A stretch of DNA of 11,584 nt from an uncultured Thermoleophilia bacterium (GTDB lineage Bacteria > Actinomycetota > Thermoleophilia > UBA2241): assembly GCA_903912585.1 (NCBI GenBank), contig CAIWHY010000162.1, positions 1 through 11,584 on the forward strand, given 5' to 3'. Positions 1 through 5,989 of this stretch are shown here, in pieces. Each line of letters begins with the position of its first letter. Within the stretch, counting starts at the first letter, position 1. A program made the translations under genes and the position numbers. A model generated the notes under the pieces. It did not search any database. It was given only the letters and a program-made list of their open reading frames with translations, and was not told the origin of the DNA.

Positions 1-35
1 GCCCGCCTGTGACCTTGCCGGTCGGGCGCCCGGCC

Positions 36-1427
36 CTAGTGTGCGATCAGCTCTCCCTGCGCCGCGAGCTCGCGCACGCTGGCGAGCGTGTCGCCGAGGC
101 GCGCGAGCACGGTGTCCATCTCCGCGTAGGTGATGATCGCCGGCGGCTGCATGCGCAGCGTCAGCGAGTTGAACAAGGTGCCGCCGATGAGCACGCCGCG
201 GCTGAACAGCCCCTGGCTCACGGCGTAGCCGATATCGGCGTCGCGGAACTCCATGCCGATGATGACGCCCATCCCGCGCACGTCGGCGAAGAGGTCGTCG
301 TACTGCGCCGCCAGCTCCGTGAGCTTGCCTTTGAGGTAGGCGCCCTTCTCTGCCGCCTGCCCCGGGATGTCCTCCTCGAGCGTGGCGTGCATGGCGCCGA
401 TCGCGGCGGACGTGGCCATCGGGTTGCCGCCGAAGGTGGTCGAGTGGATGTACGGGTTCTCGAAGAAGGCCTCGAACACCTCGGGCGTGGCGATGAAGTT
501 GCCGATCGGGATGACGGCGCCGCCGAGGGCCTTGCCCATCGTCATGATGTCCGGCGCCACGCCCCAGTTGTCCATGCCCCAGAGCTTGCCGGTGCGGCCC
601 ATGCCGGTCTGCACCTCGTCGGCGATGAACAGGATGTGCCACTTGTCGCAGATCTCCCGGACCTTGGCGAAGTAGTCGGGTGGCGGCAGGATCGCTCCGG
701 CTTCGCCCTGGATGGGCTCGGCGATGAACGCCGCGATGTCGAAGCCCACCTGGTCGCAGATGGCGAGCTCCTTGTCGAGGGCGTCGGCGTCGCCGTAGGG
801 CACGAAGCGCACGCCCGGCACCAGCGGATAGAACGGCCTGCGGAACTCCGCCTTGCCGCTCACGCTGAGGCTCCCGATCGACTTGCCGTGGAAGGCGCAG
901 GTGGTGCTGATGATGCCCTTGCTGTGGTCCTTCTTGCGGCGCCATGCGTACAGCTTCGCCAGCTTCATGGCGCCTTCGTTGGCCTCGGTGCCGGAGTTGC
1001 AAAAGAACGAGTACTGCAGGTCGCCGGGCGTCACCATCGCCAGCAGGTGAGCGAGGTAGCCGCGCATCGGGTCGAGCAGTTCCTGGGAGTGCAGCGCCTG
1101 GTGCTCGAGCTGGGCCTTGACCGCCTTCACGACCGTGGGGTGGCGATGGCCGAGCATGTAGATGCCGAAGCCGCCGAGGCAGTCGATGTACTCCTTGCCG
1201 TGCACGTCGCGGTACGTGGAGCCGCTGTCCGACCACTCGACCGCCGTGTAGTCAGTGGAGACCGACTTGCGGTACTCGAGGATGCCGGGGTTGACGAATC
1301 CATCGAAGTTCGTGACGCAGTCGCGCACGACGGCCTCTTGCTCGTCGCGCGACAGTTCGGATTTTGACATGAGATCGAGCGCCTTCTGCGATTCTCGTAG
1401 GGCCTCGAGCCTCATTTGCTCATCCAT
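36..1427 (-). CDS. patA: Putrescine aminotransferase (class III PLP-dependent)
   Basis: This cytoplasmic PLP enzyme most likely transfers the terminal amine of putrescine (possibly cadaverine or another diamine) to 2-oxoglutarate, giving 4-aminobutanal and glutamate in polyamine catabolism. The 463-residue product follows the remembered E. coli PatA (459 residues) nearly end to end: NPG-LEYRKSV near residue 46, DCLGGFGI near 82, HSQELLDP near 113, SFFCNSGTE (SGTE 145-148, phosphate binding), AFHGKS near 178, EPIQGE near 237, DEVQTGMGRTG (Asp270 for the pyridine nitrogen) and the Schiff-base lysine Lys299 in MGKALGG, then TTFGGNP near 330. I chose the ATG at 1427 because GGGGGA lies 4 bases upstream; a TTG at 1445 would add 6 residues and an ATG at 1415 would remove 4. 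It is transcribed divergently from the TetR-type gene, which suggests local control. Other omega-aminotransferase substrates cannot be excluded. Confidence 0.9.
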   Translation of the reverse strand: MDEQMRLEALRESQKALDLMSKSELSRDEQEAVVRDCVTNFDGFVNPGILEYRKSVSTDYTAVEWSDSGSTYRDVHGKEYIDCLGGFGIYMLGHRHPTVVKAVKAQLEHQALHSQELLDPMRGYLAHLLAMVTPGDLQYSFFCNSGTEANEGAMKLAKLYAWRRKKDHSKGIISTTCAFHGKSIGSLSVSGKAEFRRPFYPLVPGVRFVPYGDADALDKELAICDQVGFDIAAFIAEPIQGEAGAILPPPDYFAKVREICDKWHILFIADEVQTGMGRTGKLWGMDNWGVAPDIMTMGKALGGAVIPIGNFIATPEVFEAFFENPYIHSTTFGGNPMATSAAIGAMHATLEEDIPGQAAEKGAYLKGKLTELAAQYDDLFADVRGMGVIIGMEFRDADIGYAVSQGLFSRGVLIGGTLFNSLTLRMQPPAIITYAEMDTVLARLGDTLASVRELAAQGELIAH

Positions 1428-1442
1428 TCGTTCCCCCAGTCG

Positions 1443-1466
1443 CAAGACACGGTTGCCGGAATCTTG
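1443..1466. promoter_or_regulatory. Imperfect palindrome in patA leader (possible operator or mRNA hairpin)
   Basis: CAAGA at 1443-1447 is the inverted complement of TCTTG at 1462-1466, and an inner CGG/CCG pair flanks a short centre. It lies just upstream of the patA ribosome binding site, so it could be a TetR-family operator or a stem-loop in the patA mRNA leader. Only the repeat is seen; the function is inferred. Confidence 0.3.
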
Positions 1467-1483
1467 TCTATTTGCGGTATAGT
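1453..1483 (+). promoter_or_regulatory. Possible promoter of the TetR-type gene
   Basis: TTGCCG at 1453-1458 and TATAGT at 1478-1483 resemble sigma-70-type -35 and -10 boxes, with a long 19-base spacer. The -10 matches 5 of 6 consensus positions. It would give a leader of roughly 110 bases to the start at 1604 and overlaps the half-sites at 1474-1520. The minus-strand promoter of patA must lie in the same region, but no convincing box pair was found for it. Confidence 0.35.
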
Positions 1484-1520
1484 TCGTACAGCCGACCGAA
1501 ATCTCCCCCGACTGTACCGC
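1474..1520. promoter_or_regulatory. Candidate TetR-family operator cluster (three half-sites)
   Basis: Three copies of a CGGTAYAG-like element occur between the divergent genes. GCGGTATAG (1474-1482) and TCGTACAG (1484-1491) are in direct orientation, and CTGTACCGC (1512-1520) is inverted. The outer pair forms an 8-of-9 inverted repeat and the inner GTACAG/CTGTAC pair is perfect over 6 bases. The -10-like TATAGT lies inside the first copy, so occupancy would block transcription. Binding by the adjacent TetR-type protein is inference. Confidence 0.4.
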
Positions 1521-1603
1521 GAAAAGCGCAGGATGGCAACGCCGGCCGGCGCCGCCGGTCGGGCCGGCGTCGGCGGATGGTAGGGTCCTGCATGGAGGAT
1601 GAG

Positions 1604-2221
1604 ATGGAGCAGCCTGGCGACGCGCGAGAGGACCCCACGGCGCAGCTGTCGCCGACCGCCCGTCGCCTCGTGGCTGCGGCGCGCAAGCTCCTGGCGCGCG
1701 GCGGTTTCGAGGCGCTCACCGTCGAGGCGGTCGCGGCGGAGGCCGGCGCATATCGCGACTCCGTGCGCTACTACTTCGGCAGCAAGGCGGCCTTCGTCGC
1801 CGCCGTCGTCGACTCCCTGGCCCACGACCAGAGCGTCGCCGCGGTCGAGCAGACCCGGACTCTCCCGGCCGGCGCCCCCCGCGTCCACAGCCTGGTCGCC
1901 AGCGACCGCCAGCTCGTGGACGAACGCGCCGGCTTTCGCGACTTCTTCGCGATCTTCCCGCACGTCTTGCTCGACGAAGAGCTGCGCGATCGCGTCGCCA
2001 CCCTGTACGAGTGGTACCGCGACCTCTACGCCGGCGGGATGGGCGGCGCCGGCGGCGCCGCCGCGGCCGCGCGCCTGCGGCTTTTCGCCTCGCTCATGGT
2101 CGCGATGACGGACGGCCTCGCCGTCCAGAAGCTCCTCGACCCGGACGGCGTCGATCTCGAAGCTCTCTTCGCGCTCTGGGACGACATCCTGCAGCGCGCC
2201 TTCGCGGGCGAGCCGGGCTGA
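1604..2221 (+). CDS. TetR/AcrR family transcriptional regulator
   Basis: This is a 205-residue one-component regulator, expected to act as a dimeric repressor released by a small ligand. The N-terminal half has the TetR DNA-binding layout: a helix with TARRLVAAARKLLARGGF, then the helix-turn-helix LTVEAVAAEAGA-x-x-x-SVRYYFGSK at residues 38-61. The C-terminal ligand and dimer domain (about 66-205) is alpha-helical and poorly conserved, with a Gly/Ala-rich stretch at about 145-156 that is probably a loop. The ATG at 1604 was chosen because GGAGG sits 5 bases upstream; ATG 1592 lies four codons earlier with a weaker site, and further extension upstream is an Arg-rich, unlikely N-terminus. It is divergent from patA across 176 bases with operator-like repeats, so control of patA in response to a polyamine-related ligand is plausible but unproven. 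Confidence 0.85.
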   Translation: MEQPGDAREDPTAQLSPTARRLVAAARKLLARGGFEALTVEAVAAEAGAYRDSVRYYFGSKAAFVAAVVDSLAHDQSVAAVEQTRTLPAGAPRVHSLVASDRQLVDERAGFRDFFAIFPHVLLDEELRDRVATLYEWYRDLYAGGMGGAGGAAAAARLRLFASLMVAMTDGLAVQKLLDPDGVDLEALFALWDDILQRAFAGEPG

Positions 2222-2240
2222 CGGCGCCCGGCGACGGCGA

Positions 2241-2257
2241 CGGCCGGCGACCGGCCG
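2241..2257 (+). terminator. Possible U-tract-less terminator hairpin after the TetR-type gene
   Basis: A perfect 7-bp stem CGGCCGG/CCGGCCG closes a 3-base loop, starting 20 bases after the TetR-type stop codon. No T-run follows, so it would only be a terminator of the U-less kind proposed for actinobacteria, or a 3' end stabiliser. Confidence 0.3.
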
Positions 2258-2301
2258 CGACGACGTCTCTCAACGTCTCCCGCGACCCACTACCATCCTC
2301 A

Positions 2302-2330
2302 TTTACAGAGCCTGGAGCGTGGTGTACTCT
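2302..2330 (+). promoter_or_regulatory. Promoter of the cold-shock gene
   Basis: TTTACA (2302-2307, 5 of 6 of the -35 consensus) is followed after exactly 17 bases by TACTCT (2325-2330), a weak -10. Transcription would start near 2337, leaving a leader of about 75 bases before the GTG at 2412. Confidence 0.45.
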
Positions 2331-2336
2331 CGGCGC

Positions 2337-2411
2337 GTGTTTGCGGCGCCGCATGGGGGGCTCCGTCGGCCTTCGAGGCCAGCACACGGTTTCATCGTAG
2401 GAGGATCAGTC
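2337..2411 (+). promoter_or_regulatory. Structured 5' leader of the cold-shock mRNA
   Basis: The predicted leader contains the self-complementary GCGGCGCCGC (about 2344-2353) and a stem-loop GGCCT-TCG-AGGCC (2368-2380). It ends in a strong AGGAGG at 2399-2404, 7 bases before the GTG start. Bacterial cspA-type leaders often refold with temperature. Structure here is only suggested by complementarity, and no cold-box motif is recognised. Confidence 0.3.
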
Positions 2412-2615
2412 GTGGCGCAGGGCACCGTGAAGTGGTTCAGCAACGAGAAGGGCTATGGCTTCATCGAGCGGGCGGACGGGGACGACCTGTTCGTGCACTA
2501 CTCCGAGATCACGATGGACGGGTACAAGACGCTCGTCCAGGGGCAGAGCGTCGAGTTCGAGGTCACCGAAGGCGACAAGGGCCTGCAGGCCTCCACAGTG
2601 AAACCGGTCGCCTGA
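2412..2615 (+). CDS. cspA: Cold-shock protein (CspA family)
   Basis: This 67-residue cytoplasmic single-domain OB-fold protein binds single-stranded RNA and DNA and acts as an RNA chaperone. It covers the whole family from M-A-Q-G-T-V-K-W-F-S onward: RNP1 is KGYGFIER at residues 13-20 and RNP2 is DLFVHYS at 25-31, with the usual aromatic residues Trp8, Phe9, Tyr15, Phe17, Phe27 and His29. The GTG at 2412 is chosen because AGGAGG (2399-2404) lies 7 bases upstream and the protein then begins exactly where the family begins. The frame stays open further upstream but adds a sequence with no family resemblance. The gene is a single-gene unit with its own promoter and a terminator 19 bases after the stop. 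Whether it is cold-induced or constitutive cannot be told. Confidence 0.95.
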   Translation: MAQGTVKWFSNEKGYGFIERADGDDLFVHYSEITMDGYKTLVQGQSVEFEVTEGDKGLQASTVKPVA

Positions 2616-2633
2616 CGCACGCACGCGCACAGA

Positions 2634-2673
2634 GGGCCCCGGCGGCTGACAAGGCCACCGGGCCCCTTTCTTG
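2634..2673 (+). terminator. Rho-independent terminator after the cold-shock gene
   Basis: A long GC-rich stem pairs GGGCCCCGGCGGC (2634-2646) with GCCACCGGGCCC (2654-2665), with one bulged C and one mismatch around a 7-base loop. A T-rich stretch CTTTCTT follows immediately. It separates the csp unit from the gat operon, whose promoter begins in the T-tract. Confidence 0.75.
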
Positions 2674-2699
2674 TCCCCCCTCTGGGGCAGGAGTAGGAT
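2671..2699 (+). promoter_or_regulatory. Promoter of the gatCAB operon
   Basis: TTGTCC (2671-2676, 4 of 6) and TAGGAT (2694-2699, 4 of 6) are spaced by exactly 17 bases, just after the csp terminator and about 40 bases before gatC. It is the only clear promoter seen for the nine packed genes downstream. A small stem-loop, CCGC-TTTT-GCGG (2707-2718), would lie at the 5' end of the mRNA. Confidence 0.55.
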
Positions 2700-2740
2700 A
2701 GCCGCCCCGCTTTTGCGGCTCGTTGCAGGAGGAACGCCCC

Positions 2741-3022
2741 ATGATCGGTGAAGACGACGTCCGCTACGTGGCGAAGCTCGCCCGTCTGCGTCTCGAACAG
2801 GACGAGATCGCCCGCATGACGAGCGAGCTCGGCAAGATCCTCAGCCACATCGACAAGATGGGCGAGCTGGACACGACCGGCGTGCCTCCCACGGCGCACG
2901 TCCTCGACGTCGCCAACGTCACGCGCGCCGACAAGCCCTCGGAGAGCCTGCCGCGCGCCGAGGCGCTGCGCAACGCGCCGGCCGTGAGCGACGACTGTTT
3001 CCGCGTCCCGAAGATGGGCTGA
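2741..3022 (+). CDS. gatC: Asp-tRNA(Asn)/Glu-tRNA(Gln) amidotransferase subunit C
   Basis: GatC is the small 93-residue subunit of the GatCAB amidotransferase; it wraps around GatA and GatB and stabilises the complex, with no catalysis of its own. Family features are present in order: an N-terminal helix with DVRYVAKLARLRL, the middle ELGKILSHIDKMGELDT, then PTAHVLDVANVTRADKP and the C-terminal LRNAPAVSDDCFRVPKMG. The ATG at 2741 has AGGAGGA (2727-2733) 7 bases upstream; a TTG at 2723 would place that site inside the gene and is rejected. It is the first gene of the operon, and gatA follows after 2 bases, the usual C-A-B order of many bacteria. Confidence 0.95.
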   Translation: MIGEDDVRYVAKLARLRLEQDEIARMTSELGKILSHIDKMGELDTTGVPPTAHVLDVANVTRADKPSESLPRAEALRNAPAVSDDCFRVPKMG

Positions 3023-3024
3023 CG

Positions 3025-4506
3025 GTGAGCGGACTCGACCCCCTGCGGCTCACCGCCAAGGTCGCCAAGCGCCTCTTGGTGGACGGCGAGGTCTCCGCCG
3101 CCGAGCTCGCCAAGACGTACCTCGACCAGATCGCCGCCGTCGAGCCGCGCGTCAAGGCCTACATCCGGGTCACCTACGACAACGCCGCCAAGTACTCGAC
3201 CAAGGTCGACCGAGAGATGCAGGCCTTGCGGGGCCCGCTCGCCGGGCTGCCCATCGCCATCAAGGACAACATGGTCACCGAGGGCGTCACCACGACGTGC
3301 GCCTCGCGCATCCTGCGCGACTACATGCCGGTGTACACCGCGACCGCGGTGCGCCAGGTGTGGGACGACCACGTGGTCATGCTCGGCAAGACCAACCTCG
3401 ACGAGTTCGCCATGGGCTCCTCCACCGAGAACTCGTCGTTCCAGACCACCGCCAACCCGTGGGACCTCGCCACGGTGCCGGGCGGCTCGAGCGGCGGCTC
3501 CGCCGCCGCCGTCGCCGCCGGCGAGGCCCTGTGGGCCCTCGGCAGCGACACCGGTGGCTCCATCCGCCAGCCGGCCGCCCTCTGCGGCATCGTCGGCATG
3601 AAGCCCACCTACGGCGCCGTCAGCCGCTACGGGCTCATCGCCTTCGCCAGTTCGCTCGACCAGATCGGCCCGCTCACGCGCTCCGTGTATGACTGCGCGC
3701 TGCTGCTGCAGCACATCGTCGGCCGCGACCCGAGGGACGCGACGAGCGTCGCCCTGCCCGAGCCGGTCAAGTTGCCGGACGCGGAGCGGCTCGACGGCCT
3801 CCGCGTCGGCATCCCGGCCGAGTACCTCGCGGCCGGCATCGAGCCCGGGGTGCGCGCCCGCTTCGACGAGACCGTCGCCCGCGTCGAGGAACTCGGCGGC
3901 ATCTGCGTCGAGATCAGCCTGCCGCACACCGAGTACGCGCTGCCCGCCTACTACATCATCGCGCCCGCCGAGGCAAGCGCGAACCTGGCGCGCTTCGACG
4001 GCGTGCGCTACGGCTATCGCTGCGAGGACCCCGTCGACCTCCTCGACATGTACGAGCGCACACGCGGCGAGGGCTTCGGGCCCGAGGTCAAGCGGCGCAT
4101 CATGATCGGTACCTACGCGCTTTCGGCCGGCTACTACGACGCCTACTACGGCCGCGCGCAGGTGGTGCGCACGCTCGTGCGCCGCGATTTTGAGCGGGCC
4201 TTCGCCGGCGTCGACCTGATCGCCTTGCCGACGACGCCGACGGTCGCGTTCCGCGCCGGGTCGCGCACCGCCGACCCGCTCTCCATGTACGTCTGCGACA
4301 TCTGCACGATCCCCGCCAACCTCGCCGGCCTGCCGGCGATCAGCATCCCGTGCGGGCTCAGCGACGGCCTTCCCGTGGGCTTCCAGCTCATCGGACCGGC
4401 GTTCAGCGAGAACCGCATCCTGCAGACCGCGCACGCGCTCGAGGGCGCCATCGGCTTCGACACGGCGCCCGCGTTCCGCGACTCGCGCCTCGAGGTGCGG
4501 CAGTGA
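3025..4506 (+). CDS. gatA: Asp-tRNA(Asn)/Glu-tRNA(Gln) amidotransferase subunit A
   Basis: GatA is the glutaminase of GatCAB: it hydrolyses glutamine and releases ammonia that is channelled to GatB, where misacylated Glu-tRNA(Gln) and/or Asp-tRNA(Asn) is amidated. The 493-residue protein is a typical amidase-signature enzyme. The Ser-cisSer-Lys triad is complete: Lys80 in PIAIKDN, Ser155 in PGGSSGGSAAAVAAG and the nucleophile Ser179 in GSDTGGSIRQPA, each one residue off S. aureus GatA numbering. Further family blocks are GKTNLDEFAMGSSTENS near 121, KPTYGAVSRYGLIAFASSLDQIGP near 193 and LPTTPTVAF near 395. Start is GTG at 3025, two bases after the gatC stop with a weak GGGC site, so translational coupling is likely. 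Its stop overlaps the gatB start by four bases (GTGA). Confidence 0.96.
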   Translation: MSGLDPLRLTAKVAKRLLVDGEVSAAELAKTYLDQIAAVEPRVKAYIRVTYDNAAKYSTKVDREMQALRGPLAGLPIAIKDNMVTEGVTTTCASRILRDYMPVYTATAVRQVWDDHVVMLGKTNLDEFAMGSSTENSSFQTTANPWDLATVPGGSSGGSAAAVAAGEALWALGSDTGGSIRQPAALCGIVGMKPTYGAVSRYGLIAFASSLDQIGPLTRSVYDCALLLQHIVGRDPRDATSVALPEPVKLPDAERLDGLRVGIPAEYLAAGIEPGVRARFDETVARVEELGGICVEISLPHTEYALPAYYIIAPAEASANLARFDGVRYGYRCEDPVDLLDMYERTRGEGFGPEVKRRIMIGTYALSAGYYDAYYGRAQVVRTLVRRDFERAFAGVDLIALPTTPTVAFRAGSRTADPLSMYVCDICTIPANLAGLPAISIPCGLSDGLPVGFQLIGPAFSENRILQTAHALEGAIGFDTAPAFRDSRLEVRQ

Positions 4507-5957
4507 GCGCCTGGGAGCCGGTCATCGGCCTCGAGATGCACGTCGAGCTCGACACGCGTACCAAGATGTTCTGCGGCTGCGCGGTCACCAAGGGCGACGA
4601 TCCCAACAGCCATACGTGCCCGGTGTGCCTCGCGCACCCCGGCGCGCTCCCCGTGGTCAACCAGCGCGCCATCGAGTACGCGGCGCGCATCGCCCTGGCG
4701 TTGCACTGCACGGTGCAGCCGCGCAACATCTTCCACCGCAAGAACTACTTCTATCCGGACCTCCCCAAGGCGTACCAGATCAGCCAGTACGACGAGCCGC
4801 TGGCCACCGAGGGCTGGTTCGACTACTGGGTGGACGGCGAGACCCTCCGCTGCCGCATCAACCGCGTGCACATGGAGGAGGACGCCGCCAAGCTCATCCA
4901 CGCCGGCGGCGACGCGGGGCGCATCGCCGGCTCGGACTACTCGATGGTCGACTTCAACCGCGGCGGCACGCCGCTCGTGGAGATCGTCACCGAGCCGGAC
5001 ATCCCGTCGCCGGAGGCGGCGCGCGAGCTCCTCCAGCAGTTGCGCAACCTGGTCGTCGAGCTCGGCGTGAGCGAGTGCAACATGGAGGAGGGCCAGATCC
5101 GCTGGGACGCCAACGTCAGCGTCCGGCCGGAGGGCAGCACCGGATTGGGCACGCGCACCGAGCTCAAGAACATGAACAGCTTCCGCTACCTGCAGCAGGC
5201 CCTCGACGCCGAGATCCCGCGGCAGATCGAGGTGCTGGAGGCGGGCGGCACGATCGCCCTCGAGACCCTGCACTTCGACCCCGGTACGGGCACGACGACG
5301 CCCCTGAGGAGCAAGGAGGAGGCGCACGACTACCGCTACTTCCCCGAGCCCGACCTCGTGCCGCTCGTGATCGACCCCGTCTGGGTGGAGGGACTGCGCG
5401 CGACGCAGCCGGAACTGCCGGCGGCGCGCGTCCAGCGCTTCACGGGGCAGTACGGGCTGTCGCGCGCCGATGCCGTCGTCCTGGGCTCGTCGGCGTCGAT
5501 GGCCGGCTTCTACGAAGAGGTCGTGGCGGCGGGGGCCGCGGCCAAGCCGGCGGCCAACTGGACGATGGGCGAGTACCTCGCCCATCTCAACGCCGCCGGC
5601 CTCGAGGCCGGCCACGGCCACGTCACGGCCGAACGGCTCGCCAAGCTGGTCAAGCTCGTCGAGGGCGGTACCGTGTCGACGAGCTCCGGCAAAGAGGTGT
5701 TCGCGCTTATGATCGAGGAGCGCGCCGAGCCCGAGGCCGTCGTCGAGAAGCACGGCCTCGGCCAGATCAGCGACGCGCCGGAGCTCGAAACGGCGGTGGC
5801 CCGCGTGATCGCCGGGAATCCTGCCCAGGTGGAGCAGTATCGCGGCGGCAAGCAGCAGGTGCTCGGCTTCCTCGTGGGGCAGGTCATGAAGGCCACCGGC
5901 GGCCGCGCCAACCCGCAGCTCGTCAACGAGCTGCTGCGCGCGGCCCTCGACGGTTGA
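4503..5957 (+). CDS. gatB: Asp-tRNA(Asn)/Glu-tRNA(Gln) amidotransferase subunit B
   Basis: GatB binds the misacylated tRNA, activates the side-chain carboxylate with ATP and amidates it with ammonia from GatA. The 484-residue protein has the catalytic cradle domain with IGLEMHVEL (8-16), AHPGALPVVN, RKNYFYPDLPKAYQISQ, HMEEDAAKLIH, DFNRGGTPLVEIVTEPD and ELKNMNSFR. Helical and YqeY-like tRNA-binding domains follow, ending in TGGRANPQLVNELL. Four cysteines, Cys24-x-Cys26 and Cys39-x-x-Cys42, form the structural zinc site present in some GatB lineages and absent in others such as S. aureus. Start is the GTG at 4503 with GAGG 7 bases upstream and a 4-base overlap with gatA. The frame remains open upstream, but that part lies inside gatA and is not family-like. 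Confidence 0.96.
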   Translation: MSAWEPVIGLEMHVELDTRTKMFCGCAVTKGDDPNSHTCPVCLAHPGALPVVNQRAIEYAARIALALHCTVQPRNIFHRKNYFYPDLPKAYQISQYDEPLATEGWFDYWVDGETLRCRINRVHMEEDAAKLIHAGGDAGRIAGSDYSMVDFNRGGTPLVEIVTEPDIPSPEAARELLQQLRNLVVELGVSECNMEEGQIRWDANVSVRPEGSTGLGTRTELKNMNSFRYLQQALDAEIPRQIEVLEAGGTIALETLHFDPGTGTTTPLRSKEEAHDYRYFPEPDLVPLVIDPVWVEGLRATQPELPAARVQRFTGQYGLSRADAVVLGSSASMAGFYEEVVAAGAAAKPAANWTMGEYLAHLNAAGLEAGHGHVTAERLAKLVKLVEGGTVSTSSGKEVFALMIEERAEPEAVVEKHGLGQISDAPELETAVARVIAGNPAQVEQYRGGKQQVLGFLVGQVMKATGGRANPQLVNELLRAALDG

Positions 5958-5989
5958 TCCCCTTGCCCGCCAACCACAGGTAGGTGCCC

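Noticed and set aside
20..35. GC palindrome GGTCGGGCGCCCGGCC next to the patA stop codon as a terminator
   Set aside because: It is symmetrical but has no T-run on the minus strand and sits at the window edge, so a terminator cannot be supported.
9..1367. Long plus-strand open frame (452 codons) opposite patA
   Set aside because: It is the antisense shadow of a well-conserved aminotransferase. Its translation is rich in Arg, His, Val and Glu with no recognisable domain, as expected from the high GC content.
1472..1603. Longer N-terminus for the TetR-type regulator starting at 1472
   Set aside because: The extra 44 residues are Arg-rich, unlike TetR proteins, overlap the promoter and operator region, and lack a ribosome binding site. 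GGAGG before 1604 fits better.
2263..2279. Direct repeat ACGTCTC at 2263 and 2273
   Set aside because: A 7-base repeat ten bases apart in a GC-rich spacer is easily due to chance, and it lies upstream of the csp promoter with no other supporting feature.
2764..5753. Minus-strand open frames of 556 and 535 codons opposite gatC, gatA and gatB
   Set aside because: They lie opposite conserved GatC, GatA and GatB, have biased low-complexity translations and no plausible start context. They reflect the scarcity of stop codons in GC-rich DNA.
4616..5983. Plus-strand 455-codon frame inside gatB
   Set aside because: The Arg/Pro/Gly/Ala-rich translation is a frame-shifted shadow of gatB, which has full-length family similarity in its own frame.
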